Source: Crateriforma conspicua
Lineage (GTDB): Bacteria; Planctomycetota; Planctomycetia; Pirellulales; Pirellulaceae
DNA length: 64,000 bases
Reading direction: 5' to 3'
Assembly (NCBI RefSeq): GCF_007752935.1
Contig: NZ_CP036319.1
Location: forward strand, 5,870,501 to 5,934,500
Shown: in pieces, positions 61,387 through 64,000 of the stretch
Layout of the letters: each line of letters begins with the position of its first letter
Position numbering within the stretch: the stretch's first letter is position 1
Notes under the pieces: model-generated
Seen by the model: the letters and a program-made list of their open reading frames with translations, nothing else
Database searches by the model: none
What the model was told of the DNA's origin: nothing
Position numbers and translations under genes: made by a program

Positions 61387-62049
61387 TCAGTAGCTGACGC
61401 TGTTTCTAAGCTGCCGCGCCACGTCGGCGGGCAAAGCTTCGATCTTGCGATCGACTTCACCAGCGGTACCGCTAAGCCGGATTTGTTTCGGCCCCTCATC
61501 GGTCGATACAGTGGCGTCGATGCGGATGTGTCCGTTCATATTACTGACCGACACGCTGTGGACTGACGACTGGGTGTCTTCGATCAAAGGACGATGGCGG
61601 ATCGTTGTCGATCGTACGCCGTCCTCGGTCAAAACGGTCAATCGCATGCCGGGGGTGACCGGCGGCATTTCGCAAACGTCACGCAGCACGTGTCCGTCCA
61701 ACGTCAACAGAACCATGTGCGGCTGAATTCCGGCCTGATAGGCGGGTGACCCGGCAACCACATCGACCACCAGCAATCCGCCGCCAGAGGTCAATGACTC
61801 GTGACAACCGCGGAATAAATTGGGAACGGTCGTCAGTTGCAGCCCCCACGATTCGGCGGCCGCGTTGTGAGGACGATGATCGGTTGGGGCATCGTCCTCG
61901 GCCATCGCAGCGGCGGGGACTTGTGACATCACTTGCCGACGGATGCCGTCGACGTTCACGTTGCCTTGGGAATCGAACAACGGCGTTTGGCCACAGCACA
62001 TCGACACCAACGAAAGGGCAGCGACGGAAAGCAGAGTCAGGCGAATCAT
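61387..62049 (-). CDS. Secreted protein with a single PDZ domain
   Basis: 220 residues. A signal (MIRLTLLSVAALSLVSMCCG, possibly a lipoprotein with Cys18 or Cys19) is followed by a linker and a PDZ domain at about 68-150: WGLQLTTVP, GGGLLVVDVVAGSPAYQAGIQPHMVLLTLDGHVLRDVCEM, TVLTEDGVRSTTIRH. PDZ domains bind C-terminal peptides and here may recognise secreted or misfolded partners. No protease domain is present, so it is not a DegP/HtrA enzyme. The remaining C-terminal part is beta-rich. Own terminator follows. Confidence 0.85.
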   Translation of the reverse strand: MIRLTLLSVAALSLVSMCCGQTPLFDSQGNVNVDGIRRQVMSQVPAAAMAEDDAPTDHRPHNAAAESWGLQLTTVPNLFRGCHESLTSGGGLLVVDVVAGSPAYQAGIQPHMVLLTLDGHVLRDVCEMPPVTPGMRLTVLTEDGVRSTTIRHRPLIEDTQSSVHSVSVSNMNGHIRIDATVSTDEGPKQIRLSGTAGEVDRKIEALPADVARQLRNSVSY

Positions 62050-62113
62050 GATTGGTTTCCTTGATTGAATGTTTTTGGGTCAGATGTATTCGGATCGGGG
62101 TCGGCTGGCCGGA

Positions 62114-62614
62114 TTACCAGCGACGGAAGAAATTGCGAGTCTTGGAATGGCTGAATGCGCGGGTTCGGTTCCCGAAACCGGTCGCCGTGCTGCCGCCGCC
62201 CATGTTGCCGAATCCATGATTCGTTTGGCCGCCGACGATGACGCGAGAATTTCCGCCGGTCGATTGCACGCCGCCGTGGCTGACGTGCGTTCCGCCGCGA
62301 CCGATCGACAGGTTGAAGTTGTGCCCTAGACCGACTCCGCCACTGTTAACCCCAATCGAATGGGACAGTGACAAACCGTTGGGGCCCGCACCGATCGCCA
62401 AGCCGCGTCCCATGCTGCCGCCGGGTCCGACGCGAGATTCCGTGTCGGTATGGGTCCACTGCCCGCTGGCGGACGCATCCGCCCCGGCGAATCCCGGACC
62501 GACATCAACGATCGTTCCGGCACTTTGTGCTGATGCGGCGGTGGCGATCACCGCGACGGCGGCAATCGAAAGGGTCAAACGACAAACAGTGGCGAAAACA
62601 TTGGAAGCACGCAT
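62114..62614 (-). CDS. Secreted Gly/Ser-rich low-complexity protein
   Basis: 166 residues. A signal peptide (CRLTLSIAAVAVIATAASAQ) is followed by a Gly/Ser/Asn/His-rich sequence with imperfect repeats (GPGGSMGRGLAIGAGPNGLSL, GVNSGGVGLGHNFNLSIGRGG, GVQSTGGNSRVIVGGQ) and a basic end (SKTRNFFRRW). ATG 62614 is preceded by GGAGA. Similar in style to the repeat protein at 60347, although no sequence repeat is shared exactly. Probably an extracellular matrix or adhesive protein. Function unknown. Confidence 0.75.
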   Translation of the reverse strand: MRASNVFATVCRLTLSIAAVAVIATAASAQSAGTIVDVGPGFAGADASASGQWTHTDTESRVGPGGSMGRGLAIGAGPNGLSLSHSIGVNSGGVGLGHNFNLSIGRGGTHVSHGGVQSTGGNSRVIVGGQTNHGFGNMGGGSTATGFGNRTRAFSHSKTRNFFRRW

Positions 62615-62833
62615 GGGATAGTCTCCGGGTGACAGAGTGTTTGGTGGTGGTGAACACTCCTCCTGGCGAGACCCGGTCCGCCAAGGGGACAAGCCCGGCG
62701 GAAAAATCGTGAAACTTCTTCAAGAAACACGTGTGCTCCCCCCCTGCCAAAGAACGCCCAGCAGGCCAGATTCGCCCGTATTTCGGCCGTTTTCTGATCC
62801 TTGAAACGGTTTTCGTGCACAGCGGGCGCGAAA

Positions 62834-64000
62834 TCACCCCTGGTCGCTGACCACCACGATCCAGCCGGTGTCGGCCACGTCATCGGGTCGGCCATGAATG
62901 ATCACCGGTTCGGTCGCGACCACCCGAGGCCGACCATCGATCGGATCAGCCACCTCGGTCACCATCACTTCCTGATCATGCGAATTCCCGCGATCCAGGT
63001 CCCGCATTCTGATCCGGCGTCCACGCAAAGCTTGCTGGACCCATGCGTCTTCCATATAGCGTGGCGGATCGTCTTCGTTTTGCAGTCCCAATTCGGGATG
63101 CTGCAACAGCAACCCGCGACGTTTCTGGTACTGATCCACCCGAGTATCAACCAACCAGGTGTTGTCTCGCATGGCAAAATCGCCCAGTTCGACGGCCATC
63201 CCGATGACGCCGATTCGCCGTCGATCGGTCTGCTCGGCAGGCCCGTCATAGATGGGAACGGCAAAGGCCACCTTCAAGGTGTGCGAATTGGTGCTTTTGT
63301 AGGCGGCACACATGTGAACGATGCGTCCGGCCAGCGGACCGACGTCCCGAGCCTCCTCCGGTGTCAGGTCGTACCCCAGCCCGTGAAAGTAATCACGATG
63401 TCGATAGCTGCGACCAATACTGGGCTCTCGTTTGACCCGAGCGATCTGAATCCCCTGAACACTTTGCACGTACCAGGACTCTGTCTTCACCGCGTTCTGA
63501 TGTTCGATGAATCGATCCTGCAACCAGTTCTGAAGCTCCGGCTGCTCCGGTGCAAGTTCCTGTAGCACGACGGCACCAGCCCCACGTTCGGGATCAGGCG
63601 AAGCGGTTTTGATTTTGCGATTCAGTTCGACGACCAAGTCTCGCAAGACGCCCGATGACGCCTCGGATTCCAAAATCCGCCAACGCAAATCGATTTGATT
63701 GCCGATCGATTGCGCCAAGAACTGTGCACTCGCCCCGAGAGATGCCCGCCGTGATTGTTCGGCATTGTTCCGTGATTGTTCGGCATTGTTCCTTGCTTCA
63801 TCCGCCAGACGCTCCGCGGCTTCGGCATCTTTGCGCGCGAAAGTCTCCCGTGTCGCGTAAGCCCCCAAGGTCAAGAACGCGAAGGCCGAAAACACCCCAA
63901 ACAGCACCAATGCGATCAATGCAATCTGGGTCGCCACCCGATGCCGCCGGGCCAAACGAAACAATCGTCCGAACCAAGTTTCGCGATGAGCCGATACGGG
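62834..64000 (-). CDS. Membrane protein with Cache-like sensor domain (5' part outside window)
   Basis: Open for 389 codons with no start inside the window; the frame continues to the edge (WFGRLFRLARRHRV). A membrane helix (ATQIALIALVLFGVFSAFAFLTLGA) is followed by a coiled coil with a 7-residue tandem repeat (NNAEQSR twice; 21-bp repeat at 63751-63792). A Cache-type extracellular domain follows: RWRILESEASSGVLRDLV, YVQSVQGIQIARVKREPS, SIGRSYRHRDYFHGLGYDL and AFAVPIYDG. The missing N-terminal part probably contains a cytoplasmic effector domain. In planctomycetes this arrangement is often a Ser/Thr protein kinase, but that is not visible here. Confidence 0.7.
   Translation of the reverse strand, partial: PVSAHRETWFGRLFRLARRHRVATQIALIALVLFGVFSAFAFLTLGAYATRETFARKDAEAAERLADEARNNAEQSRNNAEQSRRASLGASAQFLAQSIGNQIDLRWRILESEASSGVLRDLVVELNRKIKTASPDPERGAGAVVLQELAPEQPELQNWLQDRFIEHQNAVKTESWYVQSVQGIQIARVKREPSIGRSYRHRDYFHGLGYDLTPEEARDVGPLAGRIVHMCAAYKSTNSHTLKVAFAVPIYDGPAEQTDRRRIGVIGMAVELGDFAMRDNTWLVDTRVDQYQKRRGLLLQHPELGLQNEDDPPRYMEDAWVQQALRGRRIRMRDLDRGNSHDQEVMVTEVADPIDGRPRVVATEPVIIHGRPDDVADTGWIVVVSDQG
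63751..63792. repeat. 21-bp tandem repeat (two copies)
   Basis: GTGATTGTTCGGCATTGTTCC occurs twice in tandem inside the coding region and adds exactly one heptad (NNAEQSR) to the coiled coil. Confidence 0.85.

Noticed and set aside
1-64000. CRISPR array
   Set aside because: No set of regularly spaced identical repeats of 24-40 bases was found; repeats present are a large tandem duplication, a 21-bp pair and a dispersed 30-bp sequence.

Overview
The window reads as chromosomal DNA of a planctomycete, most likely of the Pirellulaceae (Rhodopirellula and relatives). This is judged from gene content: LEPR-XLL/ELWRSDGT proteins with a dockerin, cysteine-rich OmpL-like porins, small repeat-rich secreted proteins, DUF11 lipoproteins, flagellar genes, KDO synthesis, a fused cbb3 oxidase ccoNO gene, and a G+C-rich backbone with many GTG/TTG starts. 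No species name can be supported from the sequence alone.

Layout. 1-4 kb (minus): a GT4 glycosyltransferase cut by the window edge, a transglutaminase-like lipoprotein and kdsA. 4.2-8.3 kb: a FliL-like protein, then csrA, fliW and an enlarged flgL (read flgL-fliW-csrA on the minus strand). 8.4-17 kb: a zinc-ribbon/TerB-like protein, PPi-type phosphofructokinase, L-2-hydroxyglutarate oxidase, an HD-GYP-like protein, an STN-like secreted protein, a HEAT/TPR protein with a coupled membrane protein, and a thioredoxin/YHS-like protein. 17-19.2 kb: rho with a good sigma70-type promoter and a ~420-nt leader, then tRNA-Ser(GGA) with a terminator.

19.2-31.7 kb is the accessory region. A full-length ELWRSDGT-dockerin gene is followed by a 2,445-bp direct tandem duplication that copied its 5' half, its upstream region and part of a small neighbouring gene. 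Next comes a plus-strand run of five small genes separated by attC-like inverted-repeat sites, with no integrase in view, so it looks like an orphan integron cassette array. An IS3-family element with a canonical -1 slippery heptamer closes the region.

31.7-40.6 kb (minus) is a complete cbb3 oxidase locus: ccoNO fusion, ccoQ, ccoP, ccoG, fixH, a TauE/SafE-like gene, ccoI and ccoS. The last genes overlap by 4 bases and are probably translationally coupled. 41-46 kb: a K+ channel with RCK domain, a CorC/CNNM-type CBS protein, and a nitrogen-sensing pair (PII and AmtB) with tandem terminators after amtB. 46.5-50 kb: two tandem OmpL-type porins with Cys-rich N-termini. 50.4-54.2 kb: ftsY, miaE and two small unknowns. 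54.3-62.7 kb: a cluster of secreted or lipid-anchored proteins (methyltransferase, DUF11 lipoprotein, two paralogous lipoprotein-like proteins, a PDZ protein, a protein of ~30-residue repeats and a Gly-rich protein), several with clear intrinsic terminators. The window ends inside a membrane protein with a Cache-like sensor domain.

The two observations most worth following are the attC-like cassette array of unknown small membrane proteins (about 27.4-30.1 kb) and the sharply bounded 2,445-bp tandem duplication (22.1-27.0 kb).
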